DNA from: Cladocopium goreaui
Taxonomy: Eukaryota; Sar; Dinophyceae; Suessiales; Symbiodiniaceae
Direction of reading: 5' to 3'
Length of the DNA: 64,000 bases
NCBI GenBank assembly: GCA_947184155.2
Contig: CAMXCT020006577.1
Span: forward strand, 253,993-317,992
The position numbers and the translations under genes were made by a program. The notes below the pieces were generated by a model. That model worked only from the letters and a program-made list of their open reading frames with translations, was not told where the DNA came from and ran no database searches. Shown piece by piece: positions 10,623 to 21,600 of this stretch (within the stretch, counting starts at the first letter, position 1; each line of letters opens with the position of its first letter).

Positions 10623-10630
10623 CCCCCCTC
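10623..10630 (-). promoter_or_regulatory. Polypurine tract of family A
   Basis: GAGGGGGG on the minus strand abuts the LTR start TGTAATTG. The same GAGGGGGG abuts the family B 3' LTR. It is the expected plus-strand primer for reverse transcription. Confidence 0.75.
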
Positions 10631-10780
10631 AGGTGAGCCGGTCACGGCAAGGCTGCCCATTTACCAGGGCGAGGTCTTTAAGACCTGCCTTACCGCTCCT
10701 GGCTCTTTTGCACGACCCGAGGAAACCCAAACAGCGGCTATTATACAAAAACCGATCGTCAATGCAAGTAGTGTCACAAC

Positions 10781-13700
10781 TTATCCCTCTTCCCACTCAA
10801 CTCGGCCATGCCTGATGACTTTCTCATACCAGCGTCCATGCCACTTCTGCCATTCTCCAGTGTAACGGCGATCATCGTGGGATTGACTTTGCTGAGGGCG
10901 GTTGATCCACTGACTTGCAGACGTTGATGATGAAGCTACCTCTACGGTGGATGGTCGGGCAACCGGTTTGGCGGTGCCTTTCTTGGAGGGACCCTGGCCG
11001 TACGCACCAGTTTGCTCAGCTTTGCGCTTGGCCTCGTTCTGTTCGCGGGCCCTGTCAGACTGCTTCTTCTTCTCTGCTGCGTTCTGCTTGTACAGCTCCT
11101 CATTTTGTCCCTTAATCCACCTCAAATGACGTTCTGCATCATGAACGGCAATATTGTCAACACCAGTACAAGACAACAAAAGATTGTGTCCAGGATTCCG
11201 GTTGAGGTAGTCAATGTACTCTTCTTCTGAGTAGATTTCCGTACGGTACATGTAGAACCATGGTTGGTCAATGTACCTGAATGATTTCGGGACATCAAGA
11301 CGGCTTGCCAAATCCAAGTAAACCAGCCTCATCGCATTGTGCTCCAGCTGAGATTGCTCAGAAACACCCATCTTGACCTGAGCTTTGGTGCGACCCGGCT
11401 TTGGCAAATGTGCAGACTTGAGGAGGTCGTACCTTTCACAATCGTACTCGTTCTCCCCCTCGTTCAGCACGCTCTCTGCGAATGTGGCGTCCTGGGCAAA
11501 CCTGTCAGCCACAGACACATAGCCTAAGCTCAAGGCACGGTCGAAACGACTCTTCGCCCTTGCCAACAAACCGGCTTCCGGACTTGAGCTTCCCCTTGCC
11601 TGGTCGTCCAACAAACCCAAAGATTCAAGCTGACCATGTGTGATGCTCTGCAGGTACTCACCACGAAAATCATAGTACAAGCCCAGCTTGTGAAGGGCGG
11701 CCTTCCTTCGTTCTGCAATCTTGGTTCGGTCGGCCTTGTTCACCCCTTCGAGCATCAATCCACACACATCGCATTCAATCTGTCCCTTGAAAGTCTGTGC
11801 AAAACATCTTGAACATTGCGTGACTTCAATCTTGACCGGCACCGGCTTCTTGTCCTCCTTCTTCACCTCTTTCTTCGAAGGTTGGTCATCGCCTTTAGGG
11901 CGAGACTTCTGCTTTGGCACGAGTGACTTTGATGTTGATGCTGGCGTCTTTTTGGGTGACTCTGCAACTGGAGCTTTTGGATCTTTCTGCACTGCCTTTG
12001 GTGGTGCAACTTTTGGAACAGGCTCCAAGAAGGCCGCAGCTGATGATGCCGCAGGCACAGCTGCGGGCACGCTTGTCAGGGCTGCCTTCTTCTTTGCAGG
12101 TTCATCCTTTGCTGCTGCATCAACTTCTGAGGTCACAGCTTTTGGAACTTCTGGTGCATGAGGTGCAGAAGTCCCTTCCTTCGGTGATGGTTTTGGAGGC
12201 GCCTTTGGCGGTGTCTTTGGGCCTTCAACCTTTGCTGCAGGAGGCTTTGGAGCTTCACCCTTCGGAGGAGGGGGCAACAATCTGCTGCTTGCATATCCAG
12301 GCATACCGGCAAGTTGGGCCACATTTGGTGGCGGAGGCTTCACCTTCCCTGGGAAAAATGCTGTTGCAGTGGGCGCGCCAGTTGAGGCGGCCGGAGGCGT
12401 GGAACCAGTCCGTTTTGATGCCTTGGCCTCAAAGGTCTCGACAAGCTGCTGGACTCCAACTTCTCCCCCACTGCTCGCTGCAGACTGTGCAACCTCCTGC
12501 TGGCGACGATACAAATTCACCTTCTTGGCAGTGTCATCGACAGAGATAATGTATTGAGGCGGTACGACATCACTTGTCAAAATGCCGTCAGAGGCCGTCC
12601 TGAAAAACACAATGCCAGCTTTGACAGCTTCAGCCATTGCTACCCTGATTTCAATGGGTCTTTCAGCACGCAACCCGCTCACATACTCGTTCTCATCGAC
12701 TCGAACATCGCTAAAATAGGAGTGAGCTCTGCCTGATGAATTTCGTTCTCCTCCTCCAGCCACGAAGCCATTCTCAATGATGCCCTTCCAATTGCCTTTT
12801 GTAGTCCTGTGATAAACTACGCCAGGGCACATCTGAGGAGTGGTAATCTTTTTACCTTTGGCGTTCATTTTCTGGATCGCTGCTGCTCCAGACAGAGCAT
12901 AGATTTCCACTGCATTGAACGTGTCCTCAGCTGAAGCGGCATTCATGGCACGTTTCGTATGCCCCTGCACTGCACGGATCCTGATGGGCCAGTAGGCTAA
13001 CCCTTTACGGGTTGCCTTCTGGTACCCGGCAATGCACTGGAACTCAAAACGGCACTTGCTGTCCCAGTAGAGCAATGAGATAAGCTCTTCAACTGTCATT
13101 CGGGGCAACTTGGCTGGCAGCATTTGGTTGAACATTCGAAAGAAGTCATCAAGGTCAAGCCACATGTTTTCATCAAATCCAGAGGTGTCCTGACCCGGCT
13201 GTCCACGTGTCACTGCATTGACCTTAGTCTTGTGTCGGTCCATGCGATCTGGGAACCTCAGCTCTTTTGCCCCATCCATCTCCCAACAGGTTTTGACGAT
13301 CAATTCGTAGGGATGGGAATCAACGACGCAATGTTCAACTACTTCTGCATTTATGTTTTCGTCCAATGTGATACGATATTTGTCAAGGTGCCCAAGTGCG
13401 TGTTTCGGAATGATGGTACCCTTGATCTCGTTTTCTTGCAGGGGCTCACCAGCTGAGGTGGCCTGAGTTGAATCCTCCTGCGTCGTCTGAGGTTTCGCCT
13501 TGGGGTCAGGCGGAGCTGCGTGGCTTGCCTTGGCTTTGCCAACAGATGGGCCCTCGTGCTCATCGGGATCCAGAGCATCCCATGGGTCGCCTTCTTCATC
13601 ATCATCTTCGGCGACACCAGCATCAGTCGGGCGAGCTCTCAACTCTTCTGCTGTGAAGCTTTCTGGGGTCGAGACGCTCGGTGCAGGCTTGTTCACCTTC

Positions 13701-15613
13701 TCCCGGAGAGAATTCAGAACCTGCACAAACCTGACTGGGAGGTGCTCCATCTTCGGTGTGACATCACGCATTGTAGCTTCACCTGCAGGGCGCCTGCGCT
13801 TGTACAAAGACAGGTTGTACTGAGGGATCAAAATGTCCGTCATGTGCAACATGTGGAGAGTTGCCATGACATATCCGATCATTTCACTTCGGTTGAGCTC
13901 GGTCTCGAACGCGTGAAAGTAGTCCCTGAGCTCAAGCCTCGGTGGGAGCATGTCATTCTTGATCCACCGAATCCGATCGTTGTCACTGGCAATCTCCTTG
14001 TGGAACCATTCCTTCAGACGATCAATAAACGTCGTGAAGATGAGACTCAATCCATAAGTGAGCGGGTCGGGCTCGCCGATTAGGGCGGCCTGATCCACTC
14101 CCAACTCCTTGAGCTGATTGTTCCACCAAACGATGTTGCCTTTGACCCTGTCCATGATGGCATTCCAGTCGCCCTGTGGTTCCCTCTGCCCCCAAATGGG
14201 AAGGGGTTCAACACCATATTCCCCACAAATTTCATTCCCAGACCAAACGATTACCGAAATAACCCTGATGGCTGATCCATGAGAAGAATATTTCGCCATC
14301 AGCTCCTTGATCATGGAAACATTTGCTTTGCAGAGCTGTTGCAAATCCTTACCCCAGAGCATGTCATGACCGATTTCGAGAACCATGTCTGACTTTCGCA
14401 ATCCCAGATCCTCCTTCAAGGTGTACTTCTTCAAAGTCTTACCCTTTCCAGTGATCAGAGCCAAAGTTGAATCAGAAGTCACCACATAGATGGTGGGCAC
14501 GACGTCTACCGCCGGCCTTGATGTCCCAGGGACGTACTCAGTAGGCAAGCTCAGATCCCACAGTGAGTCATGTTCCAACTCGGACAGATGGCGGATCTCC
14601 TTTGCCCACGGCACGTTCGTCAGGGCGTCAGTTGACATTGACTGCGCAGTAAAACACTGCATGAATCCTGCGGCCAACTCAAGGTCTTCTGTTCTGTTGC
14701 CCTGTGCCAGGATGGTTGACGAAGCGAGGACCGTGGAAAAGATGTCCTCCCACCCTGCGTGCCTATCCCCCTGAACATCAAGGCACTTCCGAAAAGCAAG
14801 CCACTCCGACATGTTGCTCTGTTGGGGCACGGTCTTTAAACCGGCCGACTTGAGAGCCCGCACGTTCATCTTGTCAGCGATCGACAAATTTGAATCATCA
14901 GAACGGCGGCTCATGGCGGGCAAAGCTAACCTTTTCCTGTTCTTGGCGGTTTGTGCCTGGTTAGCTCTGGAACGAAAACAATCATGGATGAAGTCAGTCA
15001 ACTTGAATGTGTAGTTCTCTGCAAGCTTCAGTGCAGTACCCCGGCTTTGACCATGAGTGTGGGAACCATCACAAACGTATTCTGATAGACTTGACAACTC
15101 TTCCATGTTTGTTGCAATCATCCAACCCTTTTTCATGGGATTCCCGTCCAAGTCAATAACCCCAAACTGGCAACCGTGGAATGGATACAATTTCAACTCT
15201 TGTCTCTTCAAAAACGATTGGACCATTGGCCATTTCCAATACTTGCAGTTCTTTGAGAGTTCAAATGCAATTGAAAAATGTGGCCCATCGATTTCACTGA
15301 TAATCTTTTGAAGTGATTTGAAAAGTTTTGTAAATTCCTTTTGTTGCTGTTCGATTCGTTCAGCCCCTTTGTCAGTCAAACTGTTGATGTAACCCCATGG
15401 ACTGCCGCCCACACATGGCAAGGAAGCATAAAGCAAAATCTCACCCGCTGGGTTACTCTCCCTGAAAGACTGGACTTCTTGGGCTAGCCATTTACGGCAG
15501 CCTTGGGTGGTGCCGTCCTCGTTTTCAGTTACTCGGATCAGTCTACACCCTTTACTGGCTTGCCGTGGAGTGCATAGCTTCGAATCAGATGAACAGCAAA
15601 ACTCAATCAACAT
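10781..15613 (-). CDS. Retrotransposon ORF2: MTase-like, SGNH-like, Tpt1/KptA-like, zinc ribbon
   Basis: This accessory protein has 1610 residues. Residues 1-200 contain LIEFCC, RVTENED, LYASLPCVGGSPWG and AFELSKNCKYW, a layout like a divergent SAM-dependent DNA methyltransferase. Residues about 374-540 have TSDSTLALITGKGK and VWSGNEICGE, like SGNH-hydrolase blocks I and III, without a clear final His. Residues about 790-1030 match Tpt1/KptA RNA 2'-phosphotransferase: CRFEF, IRAVQGHT, VVYHRTTKGNWKGIIENGF, GRAHSY, YVSGLRAERP, GIVFFRTASDGIL, VPPQYI. A Pro/Ala-rich linker (1060-1265) leads to a CxxC...CxxC ribbon (1267-1284) and a conserved C-terminus. The start ATG overlaps the ORF1 stop (ATGTTGA). 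Enzyme activity is inferred from the folds, except that the Tpt1 similarity is strong. Confidence 0.8.
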   Translation of the reverse strand: MLIEFCCSSDSKLCTPRQASKGCRLIRVTENEDGTTQGCRKWLAQEVQSFRESNPAGEILLYASLPCVGGSPWGYINSLTDKGAERIEQQQKEFTKLFKSLQKIISEIDGPHFSIAFELSKNCKYWKWPMVQSFLKRQELKLYPFHGCQFGVIDLDGNPMKKGWMIATNMEELSSLSEYVCDGSHTHGQSRGTALKLAENYTFKLTDFIHDCFRSRANQAQTAKNRKRLALPAMSRRSDDSNLSIADKMNVRALKSAGLKTVPQQSNMSEWLAFRKCLDVQGDRHAGWEDIFSTVLASSTILAQGNRTEDLELAAGFMQCFTAQSMSTDALTNVPWAKEIRHLSELEHDSLWDLSLPTEYVPGTSRPAVDVVPTIYVVTSDSTLALITGKGKTLKKYTLKEDLGLRKSDMVLEIGHDMLWGKDLQQLCKANVSMIKELMAKYSSHGSAIRVISVIVWSGNEICGEYGVEPLPIWGQREPQGDWNAIMDRVKGNIVWWNNQLKELGVDQAALIGEPDPLTYGLSLIFTTFIDRLKEWFHKEIASDNDRIRWIKNDMLPPRLELRDYFHAFETELNRSEMIGYVMATLHMLHMTDILIPQYNLSLYKRRRPAGEATMRDVTPKMEHLPVRFVQVLNSLREKVNKPAPSVSTPESFTAEELRARPTDAGVAEDDDEEGDPWDALDPDEHEGPSVGKAKASHAAPPDPKAKPQTTQEDSTQATSAGEPLQENEIKGTIIPKHALGHLDKYRITLDENINAEVVEHCVVDSHPYELIVKTCWEMDGAKELRFPDRMDRHKTKVNAVTRGQPGQDTSGFDENMWLDLDDFFRMFNQMLPAKLPRMTVEELISLLYWDSKCRFEFQCIAGYQKATRKGLAYWPIRIRAVQGHTKRAMNAASAEDTFNAVEIYALSGAAAIQKMNAKGKKITTPQMCPGVVYHRTTKGNWKGIIENGFVAGGGERNSSGRAHSYFSDVRVDENEYVSGLRAERPIEIRVAMAEAVKAGIVFFRTASDGILTSDVVPPQYIISVDDTAKKVNLYRRQQEVAQSAASSGGEVGVQQLVETFEAKASKRTGSTPPAASTGAPTATAFFPGKVKPPPPNVAQLAGMPGYASSRLLPPPPKGEAPKPPAAKVEGPKTPPKAPPKPSPKEGTSAPHAPEVPKAVTSEVDAAAKDEPAKKKAALTSVPAAVPAASSAAAFLEPVPKVAPPKAVQKDPKAPVAESPKKTPASTSKSLVPKQKSRPKGDDQPSKKEVKKEDKKPVPVKIEVTQCSRCFAQTFKGQIECDVCGLMLEGVNKADRTKIAERRKAALHKLGLYYDFRGEYLQSITHGQLESLGLLDDQARGSSSPEAGLLARAKSRFDRALSLGYVSVADRFAQDATFAESVLNEGENEYDCERYDLLKSAHLPKPGRTKAQVKMGVSEQSQLEHNAMRLVYLDLASRLDVPKSFRYIDQPWFYMYRTEIYSEEEYIDYLNRNPGHNLLLSCTGVDNIAVHDAERHLRWIKGQNEELYKQNAAEKKKQSDRAREQNEAKRKAEQTGAYGQGPSKKGTAKPVARPSTVEVASSSTSASQWINRPQQSQSHDDRRYTGEWQKWHGRWYEKVIRHGRVEWEEG

Positions 15614-18600
15614 CCTTTGGAAAGAATTTGAACCATCACGTCCCCCTGATCATCGACATTAGCTGGACACGCAGGCTTGGAGTCTACTTGGCGCACCTTG
15701 GGCTTGTCGGCGTCGATCCAAGTCTTTCCAATGGCCATCAACCTCAAAGCATGTTCCCATTTAGTTGGGGAAGTAAAAGGTTTTGTAAGGATGTCAGCTG
15801 TCTGCCAATTGGTGCCAACATTAATGAGGTCAAATTGTTCCTCCTCAAACTGCTGTTTCATCCATTTAAAACAGATGTTCTGAGTTTTGTTGGCGTACCG
15901 CATGGTGGAGGAATTACCGGTGCCCATCACAGTTATAGAAGCCTGATTATCTTCCATGAACTTCACTTGATAGAACTCCGGAAAATGGGCCTTCAATCCA
16001 TTGATATTTGCCGCAGAAAGGCCCCCCTCAACGTTACCATACCTGATTTCATCGATCTCTTTGTCGATACGAGTAAAAACAGGATCACATGGTTCGGGGG
16101 TGTTTGGCTTGGGGTTTGACCCAGCCTTCTGCGACAATTTCTTGAAAATGCCCAATTGCTCCAACAACGCTAACATTGGAATCCCTTCTGCTCTGAGTGC
16201 GTGATTGGCTGACACGACTTCGGCTTCAGTGGACGAGTTTGCTACAACTGTCTGCTTCTTGCTGAATGCGTTTAATGGGAAATAGGTGTTTGGCCCCACA
16301 AGAAACATGGCACAACCTGAAGTTGATTTTGAATCATGTTCCCCCGCATGATCAGCGTCAGCAAATAGCCACAGTTGACAATCCTCAAACGAGTCTCCCA
16401 CAAAACCCTCCATAAAAACATCTGTAGTTGACTTGATATATGATACCAATCTGTGCAATGCAATGTCGCACTCAATGGACCATTTCGTCACTCTAGATGC
16501 CAAGCTTTGAGTAGCTCTTAAGAGATCTGGGCGTGCCATACGGGCCGCAAAGAGAATCTTCATCAGAACCTTTGATGCAATCGGCTGCAACCTCCCTGGC
16601 TTCTCCTTCTCATCGAGAGTTGGCCGGGCTATTCCCGCTTCTGTGAACGGCGTTGCAACCACTGGCAAATCATCTTTCTGAACCTTTGCCAGTTCACAGT
16701 ATGCATCTACGCATGATTCCATAAAAGAAGACATGTCGTACCTTACCAGGTTTACAGGTTTGTTCATGCAACCGGACTTGTTTGTAACGACACTCTCAAT
16801 GCTTTTGAACCGTTGAGATTTCTTCTCATTCTTGGCTTCCCTTTTGTCTCTGTGCGGACCGGGTCTGTTCTTTGATGGGAGGGCAAACTGATTAGTGTTG
16901 CCATACTCGTCACCATACCTGAAGATTGTTCTTCCTGTCCAGAAGTCTTTTGTCTGAATCTTTTGATCCACTGTCATGTCATCTTCAACAATAGCTGAAC
17001 TTTCGTCTGACATATGCATGTTGAGAACTGGGAGACCTTTAAATTCAACATTTTTGTCGAACATTGTAACCCGTTCTGAATGCAAAGACGTGACAAACTC
17101 CCCCCCCTCATCGCCAGGCTCGAACAACTTCTTCCGTGGCTGGAGATGATACCTTGTCCAAGTTTTGTTGAAGGGGTCATGTTGCCAAAAATCATTTGTT
17201 CGATGTTGTGTACGTGCCGCAGCAGCCGCCTGAGAATCAAAAACATGTGCAAAAGGATGAGCTTTTCGTGGTAGTGTAACATTGTTAAACTCCACATGTT
17301 GACAACCGAAATATCGATCATAGGGTTCGGGGTCACCAATATTGACTGCTCGTTTGATACTTGCCCATGCTTTGTCCATGTTCTCAGTGGGACCTGCGAG
17401 TTTGAAATCATCCACGTAAACAACCAACATGCAATTGTACTCAGCATGATAGAAAATACTTTGCCATATATCAGGGAGAATTTGTTTCCAACCTTCTTTT
17501 CCGATTCTGCTGTTGAGGTGGTTTTCCCAAATACCGCCACTGTCTGGATGCCCGTACAAAGCTAAAACCAAAGGAACCATGGGTTGCCAGAATTGCTTTT
17601 CCCAGTGTTCTGGCCATCTGTTCCGTGGCAATGATAGCCATGTGGGCACCCCAGTGAAGAGGGCCTGGATATAAGCTTGAATGGCGTCTGCCTGAGCTTT
17701 TGAGAATCCGGGCTGAGAACCAAACGCGTCAAGAAGCTTTGCAGCTTCCATCGAAGCAGGACTGCTACCTAACTCGGCAAACAACGCGTGGTCAGAATCC
17801 TGGTCGCGGACATTGTTACCCTGGAAGACTGTACGGCCCTTGAATTTCCTACGAGGATCATCAGCTGGAAGTTCCGACCCCTTTTCGTAGCAGGCTTCAA
17901 AAATACGACCAAGATGTACAGTTTCCCCTTTCTTGCGGGCTTCCTCAACAATGCTTTTACATTCCTTGACTCTGGATTCGTCCCATACTCCTTTTGTCCT
18001 GAGGTTCTCCCACTCCTTATCTAAGGCAGCCTTTGCTTTGGGGTTTTTCCTAACCTCATCTTTGGGAACCAAACGTGCAACAGCAGAAAACAATTCAAGA
18101 GCCACTTTGAATTCCAACTCTGCGATCTTGTTCTTGATCATCTCTCTCAATTCCGGGCGATGCAGTTCAGCTTTTGCTGGAACCGCTTTCGGCATTGCAG
18201 GGACACAAAATTTTGGTCTATCCTTTGGAATGACCTCCCATGTTGACACACTAGGCTCACCTGAGGGGCTAGGGTTTACCCGAAGCTTTCTTGCAGTTGC
18301 AACCGCACCTTTCTTTTTCTTCGGACCCTTTGATGCTGAACTTGATGCAGCACCGCCGCTGCCAACAGCCATCTTTTCAGCCTCCTCCTCAACAAGCTTT
18401 TGCCTATCCTTCGGACTAAGCATTTTCCAAAAATCCGATGGGATCGACTCAGGGCGTTTTGACCCTTTGTACGTTTTCACAAGGCGTGTGCCGTCCCAAT
18501 GATAACCATCCGGGATTGGTGTTCCAGTTGGAGTGTACTTGATATCAGGAAAAACTGGTTCCTCAGCCGGCCTTTCATCACTGGCAAGTGCGTCAAGCAC

Positions 18601-21600
18601 TGCCTCCGTTGACTTGTCAATTGCTTCTTCACTTGCTTCTGCATGTTCCTCTGTTTGCAGTTCGGATTGAAACGGAATCGGACGAGGATCAGCAATGACA
18701 TTGTCAGCAAGGCGGTCCGGCTTGGGCTCTTTGGCCTCTTTCAATGCACGGAGTGGGAAGACAAAACCTCCCGCGATGAGCTCAACACGTCGTGCTCGCT
18801 GCACTGTGATGCTGCCCGTTTCTGCATGGTAATCCAATGCTTCTAACTTGGCAACAAGATACTCACCTTTCCATGCAAAGCCAGGTTGAATGTGGTATCC
18901 CAAAAAGATTCCATCATTTGCTGTTGGTGATGTCTTTCCAGATGTGTTGTCAACCCTTTTTGGATTGTTCCAAAACAGTATCTTTGCACCGAAAGGAATC
19001 AACTGACCTGGAAAATCTTCTTCGAATCTGAGTTTCCATGGGGCATCATCACCGTTGAGCTGTGGCGTGGCATTCACTGCCATGGAGAAATGCTGCATAG
19101 CCATCGGCCAATACTGCAATGGAAGACCTGACTGCACGAGGTTTGTGCGTGTGCCTTCAAGCATGTGCCTGATCTCCCTCTCCACAAACGACTTTGAACT
19201 GTCCACATACTCTGTTGATGTTTGATGTCTGTACCCCAACTCTGAAATTGTAGCAATAAGTTCTCGTGAATTGTCAGTGTAAACTGCCCCAACTTCATCC
19301 TTGTGAGATAAGAAGTGGTTGAAAGCATTGACACATGACTCACTCGATTTTGTCTGACTTGGATAGACGTGCCTGAACTGAGTGTGAATGTCCTTCATCA
19401 CCAATGCCACTGTTTCACCTTTGACGCCTTCTTCCACATTGGATTTGATTACAGTATGGTCAGCGACAATGTGATCCCCAAAACTTTTGGTTTCCAACCT
19501 CTTCTGTCCCCCTTTCTTCTTTGCGGGTGGCGCCATCATGCGCGCCTTCTGACAGATTTTGCAAAATGGATTCTTGGGGTAATGGCAAAACTGGTGAGAC
19601 TTGCTGCATGCCTCTTGCTCAAGGTCAGATGCCTTTCTAGACCTGACGTACTCGGTTTCGCTATCATGAGCTACTCCCTCATCCACGCCTTCTTCATCGG
19701 CACCTTCTGCTTTTGCAGCAACCATTGCAAAGAGACGTAACAGATCACAATCTTTCTTGAACTGTCCACTGTTCAAAACACGACAAGAGCTATCGATGAC
19801 CGGCACACGGCCGTCTACGTTAAGCTCAATGACTCCCATGTCCGGACGAATGAAGTAAGGCCTACCATCAGCTGGCCACACAAAACTGTAACCCTGTTCC
19901 ATACACCTGACACCAACCGAAAGAACAGCAGGAGTTTCTTCGAGGATGTATGGTGAGAATGGCTGATGTAGGGCATCGACTTTTACGTCGGCCACCTCAT
20001 CCGCTCGTGTCGAACCGTTCGCTGTAGCAAGGCTGATTGGGGTATCGCTGACACGGCGGTTTGTCGCCTTTGCAGTCTTCAGCATACCCTCACTAATCAA
20101 ATCCTGTTCACTGCCCGTGTCAACCAACCAAACACATCCATCTTTTGATGCCGGTGTAGCAACAGTGGGCAAATGAGTGTTACTGACTTTGTTCTTGGGA
20201 CCGATCATTGCTCTACAGTGGTTGCATGATACTCCCCCTTCTGGGTCATTGCATCGGAATCGGCATTTGGGCTGCGTCTCACTGCCGAAGAGCTTCACAA
20301 GTTCCTGCAACTGTCGGGCCGAAACCTGAGCACGGTGAGCCACGAGTTTGTCGGGTTTTGGCACTGACTCTGAATCAGGGAACGTCTTCTCATAGATTCG
20401 GGGTTTGTGCACTACCTTCCTCTGTTCACCTGTTGCTGGGACTTTGATGTATTCCACTTTTGATGAAAACACAATAGCTCTATGGCATTGTTCTTTCATG
20501 GCCTTTGTAGCTTTCGGCAACCCTTTTCCCTTTGCTATGCATGCATACCTTTGAGTAATGCATGGCGCAGCTTTTGCACTGGCCTTCTTCTTTGGTGCAG
20601 GGCTATTGGTGCGTTTTGGATCCTTTGTGGGTGCAGCTGCAACTTCATGTTTGTAAAAACACTTGTCACCACGACGACATTTGCCCTGTTGAAAGTAAGT
20701 GCATGGGATCTTGGCCATCTCTTCCTTCGACTTTCTGTTGGGGGAACCACTTCTGCTACCACCTTTGCCCTTACCCTTCCTTTTGGGGGTGCCAGATCTT
20801 GAGGAATCTTTGACATGCTTGTAGGGACAGTCTTTACCCTTTTCGCACTTGCCATCCCTGAACTTGTAGCATATTTTATCCCCTTTTCCACTCTGGCTAC
20901 GACCACGGGTTCGACCTCGGTCGCCCTTTCCTTTGCCGCGATCTTTGCCCCCCTGAGCGGGTGCAGCGGGCTGAGGCTTTTCGGTCTGCTTGTTCTTTTC
21001 AACGATTCTGTTTCTGTTTGAACGGAGTCTTTCTCTATCCAAAAGATCACGAATGTTTCTCAACAAGAATGCATAAGACTTTTGTTCTGACTTTTCAGGA
21101 GCTCTGTCAAATGCTTCAATGTCATACTTCATCAATTGACATTTTCGGATTTGTCTGAGTAAGATGTCTCTGAGAACCAAATCATCTGGCGGGGTTTCCA
21201 TGCCGGCAATTGTGGCGTCCCATCGGTTCAGAAACCTTCTAAGGTCCTCCACAGATTCTCCAGTGCGAACGACTCCAAGTAGGTCCTCGACGCGGTAGAG
21301 ACTGCCAGCTTCCTCAGACGTCCTGAAGTAATCTTCAAACATCAAAAGGACTCTCCTACCTCTGACTTGGATCCCTTTCTTTGACTTCTCATCTTTGAAG
21401 TTATGGATCTTTGTTGCTAAATCACCTTTGGCCGAGCGAGTTAACGCTGCCGACAATTTGGTGTCAAGTGTGATAAATTTCCCAGGTTCCTGCAGCTTTT
21501 CCTCCAACTTTTCCCTAGGGGTTTTGTTGTCAAAGACTTCATTGAGCCAAAGCCAAGCCTCATCGGGTTTGTCGGAGCACGACTTGACTTCGTCCCTGAC

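Noticed and set aside
11721..12557. Plus-strand ORFs opposite retrotransposon ORF2
   Set aside because: Shadow frames of the Pro/Ala-rich linker on the minus strand; no independent support.
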